A stretch of DNA of 64,000 bases from Semisulcospira habei (taxonomy: Eukaryota; Mollusca; Gastropoda; Semisulcospiridae): contig BTPG01000003.1 in the NCBI GenBank assembly GCA_036245525.1, positions 154,912,234 through 154,976,233 of the forward strand, read 5' to 3'. Position 1 is the first letter of the stretch. The number at the start of each line of letters is the position of its first letter. Below, piece by piece: positions 53,239-63,025 of this stretch. A program made the position numbers and the translations under genes. Below the pieces are notes generated by a model. It had not been told where the DNA came from and did not search any database. It saw only the letters and a program-made list of their open reading frames with translations.

Positions 53239-55655
53239 TCATTTCTTTTGTAACTTTTTCAGTCTGTTGCGGACGTAATCCTTAATGTTTGTCCAGCGCC
53301 TATGTCTAAGTACGGGCTCCTCTGCCATTGCGTGCTGTATCTCGGCCTTTCCAGGAAGTTTGTTCATGACGAGGTGTGTCTTGAAACGAGTTTGAACAGC
53401 TTTCTCTTCAGCTTCCCCCCATGGTTTCCTTGTAAATCTAGCTTTCTTTCGAACAGGAGCTAACGCAGTACTGTCATCATCAAAACTATCAAGATTGTCA
53501 TCAGGCTCTGGACGTCTTTTCTCCGTCATGCTCATCGATTCCTGTGTTGTTGACTTGCTACTTGCTTCATTCACAGGTGCTGTTCCCCTCGAGACCTCTC
53601 TGCCAGTTTCTGATGTGTCTTCATTGTCAAAGTCAATCTCTTCATCATCGCCCAGCTCAGCTCTAATGCAACTCTTAAAATCTGTCATCCCATTGTTAAC
53701 TGACAGAAGAATCTTTGCCACTTTTGCCTTTTGAAGGACGTCTTGAGGTTGGCGGTAGATATGGCGATGTATCTGAATATCATAGCCAAGGAAATCTGCC
53801 AGCTGATCCTGGTCTAACTCCGAGATGGCCATTGACTGAGCCAAAGTTGCAACCTGCTTCCGTAACTGAGTAAATGTGAACATGGCTGGGTATGACACCC
53901 CTGCTTCTAGGGCATGGGCCTTCAGAACATCATGACCTCTGTAAGGCCTCTGACCAGAAGGTGTGGCAAAGATTACTGGGAATCAGCGAGAGCTGGCACT
54001 GATTGCCTCATTTGAAGGATTCTGTCCACAGTTGTCATCATCTTCTTCGTCAGCAAAACGGGAACACTCCTATTAAACTTGCCTCTGATTTCCACTCGCT
54101 GAAAATGATTCACCATTTTCTTCTCAACCTCTGTGAGACCTTTCAAGATATCTTGATTGGTGATCGATCCAATCTTAGCATTCTGGAAGTCTGACACCTT
54201 CATTCTCTGAACTTCTCCCCCTCGTTTTCGGTTGAAATGTGATACAGCACAAAGAGTTGCTTTAACCACTGTCGGATAATCTTCCGAAACCATCCTTGTC
54301 TCAAGAAGCTGTTGGACCTTCCTCACATCTTCACATGATGGGATCAGCTTGGGTTTGTTCATGGTCATTTTCCCGACCGACTGGGCTGCTGTAGCGGACA
54401 CACAATCATACCAGTCCCCGTTGAAGACAGAGTCAAACCACTGCGCGTCAGAGAGCTCCTGTCGCCACCTGTCGTCTGAACCCTGCCCAAGCTGTTTGGA
54501 TGCCTGTGACTGTTTGATCTGTGAACACTTTTTCAAAGCATGGCCTATGCGCATTGCGAGATTGCCTTTTTTGAACTGATGTGTGTCCTCATCAAAATCT
54601 GCTAGCTCTTTTACAGCCAGGACAACATGATCAAAGCTAACTGAATTGATCACAGCATTTAAACTTGCGATTTTCATTTCTGACCTCACTCTGATAATCT
54701 TTAATAGTCTCCCTAACTCCCGCATCCTGGAGCTGATTTGTCCAGCCGTGTGTTCTTCAATGTCCCTGCGGTCAAATAATCTCTTTCCATACTCAAGAAG
54801 CAAGGGGTCAGTTCTGATGAGATGGCTTATCTCATCATCTCTATGGCTGGCCAAGACCTTGTGATAGAAGGAAAATTCAACGTCTAAGGGTATTGGAAGC
54901 ATTAGGCGACCACGGCGCGCCGCGTCCCCTCGCCGAGTGATCTGAAACCCTACTGGCTTCTGACAGCAACGTTTTGAGTGTACAGAGATCAGCTTTTTTT
55001 GATAGAGCCCTTTGCAGTGGCTACAGGCGAGAAGGTCGTCTACCTTACTAGTTTTGGTGCGATACTTAGGAATCAAACATCCGGATTTGTTTTCAAGAAC
55101 AACAACGTTATGCATGTAATCACCCTCATCTTGTAGTCTGATCCATGCTCGACGTCTCTGCTTGGTCCCTTTTTTCATCGACAAAATTTTAGCAACGTCT
55201 GCCTCATCTGCATGGACATCGTGTAAGTGCGTGCTCATGTTCAAGACAAGCTTGCCACACAATTTGCATGCATGTTTCTTGTCCCATTTGTACTTTCCTT
55301 TCCCTCTCTGCGACACGTGCACACCTGTTTCTTCTGTAAGTGCTCTTTCCCCACTCTTTCCAGCATCATGTTCCTCCTGCCTATCCACATTCTCATTGCC
55401 ACCCCCTAACGCACACTGCACCTTGCTGGTACTAGCGTCACCGACACCTGGCCACCCCGAACCTGCCACTTTGATGAAATCTAACATAGTCGATACAATA
55501 CTGTCTATGTCAGAGATCCCAGCAATTGATGCTGACACACCCTCTGAATCCGGTGAGCTCAAGCCAGGAACAAACTCCTCGTCATCACTGCCCTCGTATT
55601 GCGATGCGCTGGCACTACTCTCAGTCTCGGGTCCATCCCAGGCGCCATTTGCCAA
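53239..55655 (-). CDS. Zinc-finger, tyrosine-recombinase-like, Myb-like protein, last exon (one frameshift)
   Basis: Exon from the acceptor TTTCTTTCTCCAG (AG at 55656-55657) to TGA at 53239. Order: acidic Ser-rich start (LANGAWDGPETE, SDDEEFVPG), finger 1 HACKLCGKLVLNMSTHLHDV..., and finger 2 LLACSHCKGLYQKKLISVHS with following Cys. A helical region follows (RLFDRRDIEEHTAGQISSRM). The recombinase-like core has HFNRKRGGEVQRMKV (box I Arg), VPVLLTKKMM, FTQLRKQVATLAQ (box II Arg), and LADFLGYDIQIHRHIYRQP (candidate Tyr nucleophile; the usual GH is GY). It ends in an acidic linker and a Myb/SANT-like tail (RKPWGEAEEKAVQ ... RRWTNIKDYVRNRLKK). TAA at 53973-53975 ends the first frame; code resumes one base off at VIFATPSGQRPYRGHD. 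Spliced, so perhaps a host gene family rather than a bare transposon. Recombinase activity is inference. Confidence 0.75.
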
Positions 55656-56311
55656 CTGGAGAAAGAAAGAAGATTGAAACCAAAGCTGCATTAGGACAGA
55701 AACAGCCCAATTTTGGTTTAAGGGGCCTTGCACAAGAATAAAAAGAGGAATCCCGTGTATGACCGATTTACATATGTGTGACCTCGGTGACGAGGGCTGG
55801 CTTCTGCAGCAGCAAAATCCACGTTTTCTGAAAATGCAAGCAGTTTTCACACATTTGTCAACCCTGCGTGACCCTTTGAGAGAGGTCACTCAAATTGGCA
55901 TGTTTAAAAAGGTCTTGCCACAAAGTATCCTTGGGCCAAGCTTGAAGAATGTGGCTTGAATAGTCTCCGAGAAAATGCCACCGTTAACTCATTCTACCCC
56001 CAGACACACCACAGCAGGATAAGGATCGACCATGATAGTTCAAAGGTGATGCCAGAATAGCTTGGCGCCTACGGGCGCCAAGCTATTCTGGTATCACCCT
56101 TGAACTATCATGGTCGATCTGTGTCCTGCGCTGCAATGCGGTCTTGAGAGGACAGGGGCAAAATTTAAAGATTTTGGTGTTGGGGTAGAATGAGTTAAAG
56201 TTTACCATGGACGACGGACGGACGACCAGTGGCCCAGAACATAAACTCACTTTTGCTTCGCACGCACGCCAGCCAATAAAATGAAGATGATCATAGAATC
56301 ACTTTACTTAC
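55656..56311 (-). other. Intron of the recombinase-like gene
   Basis: Donor CTG|GTAAGT (GT at 56310-56311 on the minus strand) and acceptor CTCCAG|TTGG. Phase 0 on both sides (NAPNYKL joins LANGAWDG). An A-type MITE (55986-56196) lies inside it. Confidence 0.78.
55985..56196. mobile_element. A-type foldback MITE, complete, in the intron
   Basis: TTAACTCATTCTACCCC to GGGGTAGAATGAGTTAA, the best full copy. The central palindrome is AGCTTGGCGCCTACGGGCGC / CAAGCT. It is absent from the corresponding place in duplication unit 2, so it inserted after the duplication or was lost there. Confidence 0.9.
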
Positions 56312-56494
56312 CAGTTTGTAATTGGGAGCATTCCACTGCCGTCCATGCACCCTCCTACCAGACGCACCCTCTGTGGCAGAGGCTGGGGGGCCATGATGCT
56401 GCAGCATAGATCCCGATGGGTTTGGACATCCTGCTGCCATCGGGCGCTGGGTGTGTGCAGAAAGTCCTGAGCCGATGTGACCAAAACGGTGTTG
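56312..56494 (-). CDS. Recombinase-like gene, upstream exon (unit 1)
   Basis: 61 codons between acceptor TGTTTGCAG and donor GTAAGT, phase 0. It reads QHRFGHIGSGLSAHTQRPMA ... GASGRRVHGRQWNAPNYKL. Basic and Ser/Gly-rich, no domain. The start codon and earlier exons are not identified. Unit 2 carries the same exon with about 22 extra residues. Confidence 0.62.
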
Positions 56495-56544
56495 CTGCAA
56501 ACATGTCCAATACAACCATGTAAACCAACTGACATTTTGAATCA

Positions 56545-56881
56545 GATTGATTGTACATTGCTTAACGTCCCGACAGCAACAAGGCTTTCTCAGGACGTGC
56601 CTGCACTGCTTATGAAAAAAACACCTAAACAGAACATTGCCATGTATGTCGCCAGCCGGTCAAATACATTAAATAAACCTAACACATGGGGCCTAAATAA
56701 AGCTAAGACCATTTAGCAACACACATCCAATACCAAGAGCTACAGGCAGTGCAGACAGTAGGGAGAGTTTTAAAAAGGCAAATACAGGTGACTGGACAAA
56801 GGGTAGACAGAAACACATGCCCCAGAATAGAGAGAAAACCCCACCCTGTGGGGCTGACCAGGGTGACCCTGAGAACTAAAA
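56545..56881 (-). mobile_element. SINE-like repeat, copy 6, in unit 1 only
   Basis: Minus orientation: GATTGATTGTACATTGCTTA, ACGTCCCGACAGCAAC ... CCACCCTGTGGGGCTGACCA, GGGTGACCCTGAGAACTAAA. It is 5' truncated by about 50 bp. Unit 2 lacks it at 59950-60000. Confidence 0.88.
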
Positions 56882-57737
56882 ACTGGTAATACAGTAAAAA
56901 AACGACACTTCAGTTGCACATTCCAAAAGACCTGTTTGTGGACGTTTGTTCTTCGAATCGCGAGGCAGTTTTGCGAACGAGGATTGAAATCTGGCGCCAT
57001 TTTTTTTTAAAAAGTCAACTGATACTGTGCATGCATGTGGCAAGTTACTTTTCGATCACTGACAATCACACATGTCAGAAAAAAAAGAAACAAAATCGCG
57101 TGGCAGATTGACCTTGTAATGGGGTTATTGAACGAATTCCTTTCATTGAAGAAGAAAGCTTTTGTTAAAATCGTGGGGTTCTATTATCATTTACTACAAG
57201 ACTCAACGGTCAGAGAGAGGAAGACACGGACCGAGCCACGGCTTAAGCAGACGCCTTATTTTTCTGGGCCAAACGGGTATCGGGGATTGGAGGCATCTCT
57301 CAGTTAAATAACTGCACTGAACAAGTACATTTGGGCGTGCTCTTAACTAATAAATATTGCATAAAGTACCTCTGCAAATGCGGAAGAATGGCCCACTGTT
57401 GGGGACGAAAGACGACGTTTTAGGAAGGGCAAGGGAAACAACTCCGTTCATCGGTGTCGGGGTAACCAATCGGCGATCATCAAGTTGATCTGAAAACACT
57501 CCGCTTCCGTGTCAACACACAGGCCCAGGGCATCGCCAAAACACAACATGAAGTAAATCTGGCGAAATGGGGACATCCTATTTTAATATTTTTGTCTGAC
57601 TTTTGAATGAAAGATAATGCACAAACAACCCTCAGAAAAAATGGGTGCCTGACTTGGTCACCCAGAATTTTACACACACCCATTTTGCATAAGGATAGTA
57701 AAGAAAGTAACCCAATTGAGTGGTTTGGTGTACGCAC
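56882..57737 (-). other. Upstream flank of the recombinase-like gene, unit 1
   Basis: No exon recognised. It is colinear with 60005-60822 in unit 2. Both keep AAGAAGAAAGCTTTTGTTAA and GGGTGCCTGACTTGGTCACC. First exon and promoter would be expected here, but I cannot place them. Confidence 0.4.
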
Positions 57738-57744
57738 ACACACG

Positions 57745-57809
<65 letters not shown>

Positions 57810-57812
57810 GCA

Positions 57813-57861
<49 letters not shown>
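57738..57861. repeat. (CA)n(GA)n microsatellite at duplication boundary 2
   Basis: CA tract to 57830, then GA to about 57861, exactly between units 1 and 2. Confidence 0.97.
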
Positions 57862-57864
<3 letters not shown>

Positions 57865-58026
57865 CACAAAAGCCTCACAGTGGGTTACCTACCATTTCAT
57901 GTGAAAATGGGTTCCCATATTTCTATTTATTCTAGGGCTCTGGAATTGATGCGAATGTTTAGAACTCACCTTATAACTAAGCTCTATAACTTAAAATAAA
58001 ATAGACATTTTCTAGAAACAGAGCCA

Positions 58027-59235
58027 CTAGATGCAGAAAAAATGGGTTTCTACCAATAAAGTGGATGCCAGCGACTGTTTGATCTGTGAACATTTTTTCA
58101 AAGCATGGCCTATGCACATTGCAAGATTGCCTTTTTTGAACTGATGTGTGTCCTCATCAAATTCTGCTAGCTCTTTTACAGCCAGTACAACATGATCAAA
58201 GCTAGCTGAATTGACCACAGCATTTAAACTTGCGATTTTCATTTCTGACCTCACTCTAAGAATCTTTAATAGTCTCCCTAACTCCCGCATCCTGGAGCTG
58301 ATTTGCCCAGCCGTGTGTTCTTCAATGTCCCTGCGGTCAAATAATCTCTTTCCATACTCCAGAAGCAAGGGGTCAGTTCTGATGAGACGGCTTATCTCAT
58401 CATCTCTCTGTCTGGCTAAAACCTTATGATAGAAGGAAAAGTCAACTTCTAAAGGTATTGGAAGCATTAGCCTCCCACGATGAGCAGCCTCACCTCTCTT
58501 AGCGAACTGCAACCCTCCTTGTTTCTGACAGCAACGTTTTGAGTGTACAGAGATCAGCTTTTTTTGATAGAGCCCTTTGCAATGGCTACAGGCGAGAAGA
58601 TCGTCTACCTTACTAGTTTTGGTGCGATACTTAGGAATCAAACATCCTGATTTCTTTTCAAGAACTGCAACATTATGCATGTAATCACCCTCATCTTGTA
58701 TTCTGATCCATGCTTGACGTCTCTGCTTAGTCCCTTTTTTTATCATCAAAATTTTAGCAACGTCTGCCTCATCTGCATGGACATCGTGTAAGTGCGTGCT
58801 CATTTTCAAAACAAGCTTGCCACAAAATTTGCATGCATGTTTCTTGTCCCATTTGTACTTTCCTTTCCCTCTCTGCGACACGTGCACACCCGTTTCTTTG
58901 GTAAGCGCTCTTTCCCCACCCCCAACATCATGTTCCTTCTGCCTATCCACATTGTCATTGCCACCCCCTAATTCATCCCCTAACGCACACTGCACCTTGC
59001 TGGTACTTGCTTCACTGACACCTGCCCACCCTGAAACAGCCACTTTGAAATCTAACATATTCAATACAATACTGTCTGTGTCAGAGACCCCAGAGATTGA
59101 TGGCGACACACCGTCTGAATCCTGTGAGCTCGAGCCAGGAACAAACTCCTCGTCATCACTGTCCTTGTATTGCGATGCGCTTGCACTCTCAGTCTCAGGC
59201 CCATCCCAGGCTCCATTTGCCAACTGGAAAAGGAA
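58027..59235 (-). pseudogene. Recombinase-like gene copy 2, 3' deleted
   Basis: The exon starts after acceptor TTTCCTTTTTCCAG with LANGAWDGPETESASASQYK. Both finger regions are kept (HACKFCGKLVLKMSTHLHDV; LLACSHCKGLYQKKLISVHS), as is RLFDRRDIEEHTAGQISSRM. It then breaks at KKCSQIKQSLAS into unrelated code (TLLVETHFFCI) and stops at 58027. The whole recombinase-like core and Myb-like tail are missing. The junction (GTGGATGCC) combines sequence matching unit 1 at 52077-52085 and 54497-54503. It could still make a finger-only protein, since the frame is open up to the junction. Confidence 0.8.
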
Positions 59236-59659
59236 AGAAAAAAAGAAAGCTGCATTAGTACAAAAGCAGCCCAATTTTGGTTTAAGGGGCCTTGCACAAG
59301 AATATAAAGAGTAATCCCGTGTATGACTGATTTACATATGTGTGACCTTGGTGACGAGGGCTGGCTTTCGCAGCAGCAAAATCCATGTTTTCTGAAAATG
59401 TAAGCAGTTTTCACACATCTGTCAAACCCGCGTGACCCTTTGAGAGAGGTCACTCAAATTGGTATGTTTACAAAGGTCTTGCCACAAAGTATCCTTGGGC
59501 CAAGCTTGAAGAATGTGGCTTGAAAAGTCTCCGAGAAAATGCCACTGTTAAGGTTTACCATGGACGCGGACGGACGGACAGACGACCAGTGGCCCAGAAC
59601 ATAAACTCACTTTTGCTTCGCATGTGAGCCAATAAAATGAAGATGATCATAGAATCACT

Positions 59660-59900
59660 TACCAGTTTGTAATTGGGGGCATTCCGCTGCCGTCTATGCA
59701 CCCTCCTACCAGACGCACCCTCTGCGACAGACGACGCTGGGCCATCATGCTGCTGCTGACTAATTTTGCCATGGGCCTTGGTCATGTGCCAGGAAGGGGC
59801 GTGCTTGTCCACTTCCATAGATCCCGATGGGTTTGGACATCCTGCTGCCATCCGGCGCTGGGTGTGTGCAGAAAGTGCTGAGTGTGACCAAAACGGTGTT
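59660..59900 (-). CDS. Recombinase-like gene copy 2, upstream exon
   Basis: Homologous to 56312-56494, with the same acceptor (TGTTTGCAG) and donor (CTG|GTAAGT). Reads SALSAHTQRRMAAGCPNPSG, SMEVDKHAPSWHMTKAHGKI, SQQQHDGP ... RNAPNYKL. About 22 residues (EVDKHAP...) are absent from unit 1. Exon edges are approximate. Confidence 0.55.
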
Positions 59901-60813
59901 GCTGCAAACATGTCAAATACAACCATGTAAACCATTGACATTTTGAATCAGATATATACATAATTACACCAGTACCCCCTAACCCCCTACGAACAATAAC
60001 TGGTAATACAGTAAAATGCGACACTTCAGTTGCAAAATCAAAAAAAAAAAACTATTCGTGGAAGTCTGTTCTTCAAATCGCGAGGTAGTTTTGCGTACGA
60101 GGATTCAAATACACAATGAAATCTGGCGCCATCTTATTTACAGTGCATGCAATGCATACATGTCAAGTTTCGATCACAATCACACATGTCAGAAAAAAAA
60201 AAAAGCAACCCAATCGCGTGACAGATTGACCTTGTAATGTGTTATTGAACGAATTTCTTTCGTTGAAGAAGAAAGCTTTTGTTAAATTCGTGGGGTTCTA
60301 TTATCTGTTACTACAAGACTGACTGAGCAGCACTGAGATGCGGGTCGTAGCAGACGGCGTCTCAGTTTTCTCGGCCAAACGGGTCCATATAGGCTACTGT
60401 GCAATTGTATCTGATTGGGAGCATCTCAGTTAAATAACTGCGCTGAAGAAGTACACTTGGGCGTGCTTTTAACTAAGAAATATTGCATAAAAACAATCTT
60501 ACCTGATGGAACGACGGTTGGCGGGACGAGAGACAATAGAAGGGGAAACAACTCAGTTCGCTCTGCGCAGTCGAACGACGCTCGCTTCCGTGGTAACACA
60601 CTGGCCCAGTGCGTTTAAAACACACAACATTAGGTAAACCTGCAAAAATGGGACATCCAATTTTTATATTTTTTTCTGACTTTTGAATGAAAGATAATGC
60701 AGAAACAACCCGCCTCAGAAAAAATGGGTGCCTGACTTGGTCACCCAGAATTTTACACACACCCATTTTCCAGAAGGATGGTAAAGAAAGTCACCCATAT
60801 TAGTGGTTTTGTG

Positions 60814-60822
<9 letters not shown>

Positions 60823-60902
<80 letters not shown>
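60823..60902. repeat. (CA)n microsatellite at duplication boundary 3
   Basis: About 40 CA units at the right end of unit 2. Confidence 0.97.
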
Positions 60903-60905
<3 letters not shown>

Positions 60906-61207
60906 GTTCCCAGAAATGCGTAGGCCTAGTTGTCAGATATTCACGGACATAATTCGCGGCTAGACGGCTAGACAATCTAGACAGATTGATGGACGCGGAA
61001 ACGAACACACATTCACACTCAACTTGAAAGCCGGTGCACGATATGGTAACGGCATGGCACGTCATGTTCAGTTCACACGCTCGATCATCAGCACACAGGC
61101 ATATTGACGTAAGATTGCGCGCGCACGCACACACACAGACGGGCAGACAGACAGACAGACACACGGTATTTCTTCGTTGTTATTTCGTTGATATACTTGA
61201 TAAATGA
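60903..61207. other. Non-coding stretch
   Basis: No gene. CACACAGACGGGCAGACAGACAGACAG simple sequence at about 61130-61163. Confidence 0.4.
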
Positions 61208-61378
61208 TTAACCTCTTCGTGGATGAAGATTGTGTCACTTTGAAATCGGCGTAAACTTCAACATCAAAGATCCTCAGCCGAGAAACGTGGACACACAGTG
61301 GTTTCAGCAAGAGGCATAAGTCCGGCTATTCCTCTTGCAGTCACGTGGCATTCAGCGTTTCTCGGCAGTGCACTCATT
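61208..61378. mobile_element. C-type MITE, shortened
   Basis: TTAACCTCTTCGTGG at the left and TCTCGGCAGTGCACTCATTG at the right. Core AGCAAGAGGCATAAGTCC / GGCTATTCCTCTTGC without the GAGCCCCC part. Confidence 0.55.
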
Positions 61379-61658
61379 GAAGGGGTGACTTGAACCGGCG
61401 GCGCTGCAGACAATGCATAAGCACCAATCATTGAGCTTTCTAACAGGACCGCCGCGTACTCAGCCAATGCGGCGCTTGCATGCCATAGGACGGTATCTAT
61501 AGCTGACATTTCTGTACTGACCCGAGGATCGCCGGAAGGATCAAAATCACAAACCATGACTAAAAAATAATCACATTGTCTTCCTCGTCAAAAATAATAC
61601 GGTTCACCCCTTCATCGCCAGTAGACGCCGCAGCTCACTTGTGTCTTGCAATCCTCTG

Positions 61659-61790
61659 TTAACCGCTTAGCCGTATCAGGAACATGGTTTTAACGTTGTG
61701 TCAAGAAGAGACATAGATCCTCATGAGCCCCAGCAACTGCGGGGGCTCATGAGGATCTATGTCTCTTGCAGCTGGGTGTTCACTCCCCCC
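61659..61790. mobile_element. C-type foldback MITE
   Basis: TTAACCGCTTAGCCGTATC at the left. The near-perfect palindrome at 61705-61770 is AGAGACATAGATCCTCATGA, GCCCCAGCAACTGCGGGGGC and TCATGAGGATCTATGTCTCT. Right end lost in a poly-C tract. Confidence 0.75.
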
Positions 61791-62064
61791 CCCCCGACCC
61801 CCGCCCCAGCACTGACCCCCACCGACAGCACTCAGTAAATCCAAAAGGCCATCGGGCCGTACTGACTGAGTCGGCTGCAGTTGGTTTGCGGCATTTCCGG
61901 TTTGTTTGAACGATGAAAGCTCATTGAGTAGCGGGTAGTTGTTTATTTGGCCAATGAAAATTCGTTGTGCACTAAAACCTTTCACTTCAGACGCAAAATG
62001 CGAAAGCCGCTGCATGCAACATGAATGCTTACATTTAGTGCTTTGTTACCTTTCCGCAGTTCTC
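61791..62064. other. Non-coding stretch
   Basis: Poly-C at 61786-61796 and a GGCC-hairpin-like left end (CCAAAAGGCCATCGGGCCGT at 61841). No gene. Confidence 0.4.
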
Positions 62065-62225
62065 TTAACTCATTCGAGACGTGCCGCCTCCGGTGTAGTC
62101 CCCGATCACTGTATAGTGCCAGTGGGATAAAAAAAATGGAGTTAATGAATGAATGAATGAATGAACGCCTCCGGATACGCGGCATAAGCCGCGTATCCGG
62201 AGGCGGCACGTCTCGAATGAGTTAA
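62065..62225. mobile_element. F-type foldback MITE with an internal insertion
   Basis: TTAACTCATTCGAGACG to CGTCTCGAATGAGTTAA. Core GTGCCGCCTCCGG and CCGGAGGCGGCAC around GATACGCGGC/GCCGCGTATC. A ~70 bp insertion (62096-62166) with a (TGAA)n tail is flanked by GCCTCCGG on both sides. Confidence 0.85.
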
Positions 62226-62315
62226 ACCCTTTGGCTGTCAGTAGCGGTTTCTGTCGCGATGATTCCTGCAGGAGTCATCGCGACAAAAACCGCTACCGAT
62301 AGCCAAAAGGGTTAA
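62222..62315. mobile_element. B-type foldback MITE, complete
   Basis: TTAAACCCTTTGGCTGTC to GATAGCCAAAAGGGTTAA. Core GTAGCGGTTTCTGTCGCGAT / ATCGCGACAAAAACCGCTAC. Shares TTAA 62222-62225 with the F element. Confidence 0.88.
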
Positions 62316-62395
62316 AGCTTATAGTTGGGAGAACGGACAGGTTTTGAACTGCACGTTGCGTCCTTTTTCCACTGGCCGAAAAATCGAAGTGTGCG

Positions 62396-62460
62396 AGTGT
62401 GTGTGTGTGTGTGGCGGGGGGGGGGGGGGGAGAGGGGAGAGGGGGGGAGGGGGGGGGGTT
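62396..62460. repeat. (GT)n and poly-G tract
   Basis: Follows CCACTGGCCGAAAAATCGAA, which is shared with the element at 12226-12538. Confidence 0.9.
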
Positions 62461-62940
62461 TAACAGTGTGCTAGACACGAAATAGCAAGGGAGTGACACG
62501 AAACACCAACATCTCATTTTAGCTTTCGCAACGACAATTTTTCAAAGGAACACATGCACGAAAAACTTGCGGTCACGAGAACCGAAAAAAATTCCAATCA
62601 CACATCATGAGTTCAGGATACCTAGCTCATCAACGGTTAACGACAAACTGTAACGGTTAATGATTTGCATGTTACATATGTTTGTCCTTGTTACAAAAAA
62701 AGACGAGCAAAGTTCCTTATCCTTCAGATTCGTCTATTTGGAACCTTGCCAAGACGTCTCGTCCAATCAGAATATATTGTACAATAACTTCCTTCTGCGT
62801 TGTCAAGAGAGGGAAGATAATGAGTGAACTATTGATCCGTATGAATGCTTGGTCAACAGTTTAATTCTGCTCAAGTTAGATTTGCATTACACAGCAATTG
62901 AACGATTTAACTGCGCCGAGAAATGCTCGCACGGTTTCAT
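62461..62940. other. Unassigned stretch
   Basis: No supported gene or repeat. Confidence 0.35.
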
Positions 62941-63025
62941 GTGTATGTATGTATGTATGTATGTATGTATGTATGTATGTATGTATGTATGTATGTATGT
63001 ATGTATGTATGTATGTATGTATGTA
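62941..63025. repeat. (GTAT)n microsatellite
   Basis: About 21 units. It directly abuts the 3' tail of RTE copy A3. Confidence 0.97.

Larger units (their letters stand above)
57862..60822 (-). repeat. Tandem segmental duplication, unit 2 (~3.0 kb)
   Basis: Colinear with unit 1 but lacking the part that corresponds to about 52085-54503 of unit 1. It also lacks the SINE and the intron MITE of unit 1. Confidence 0.87.
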
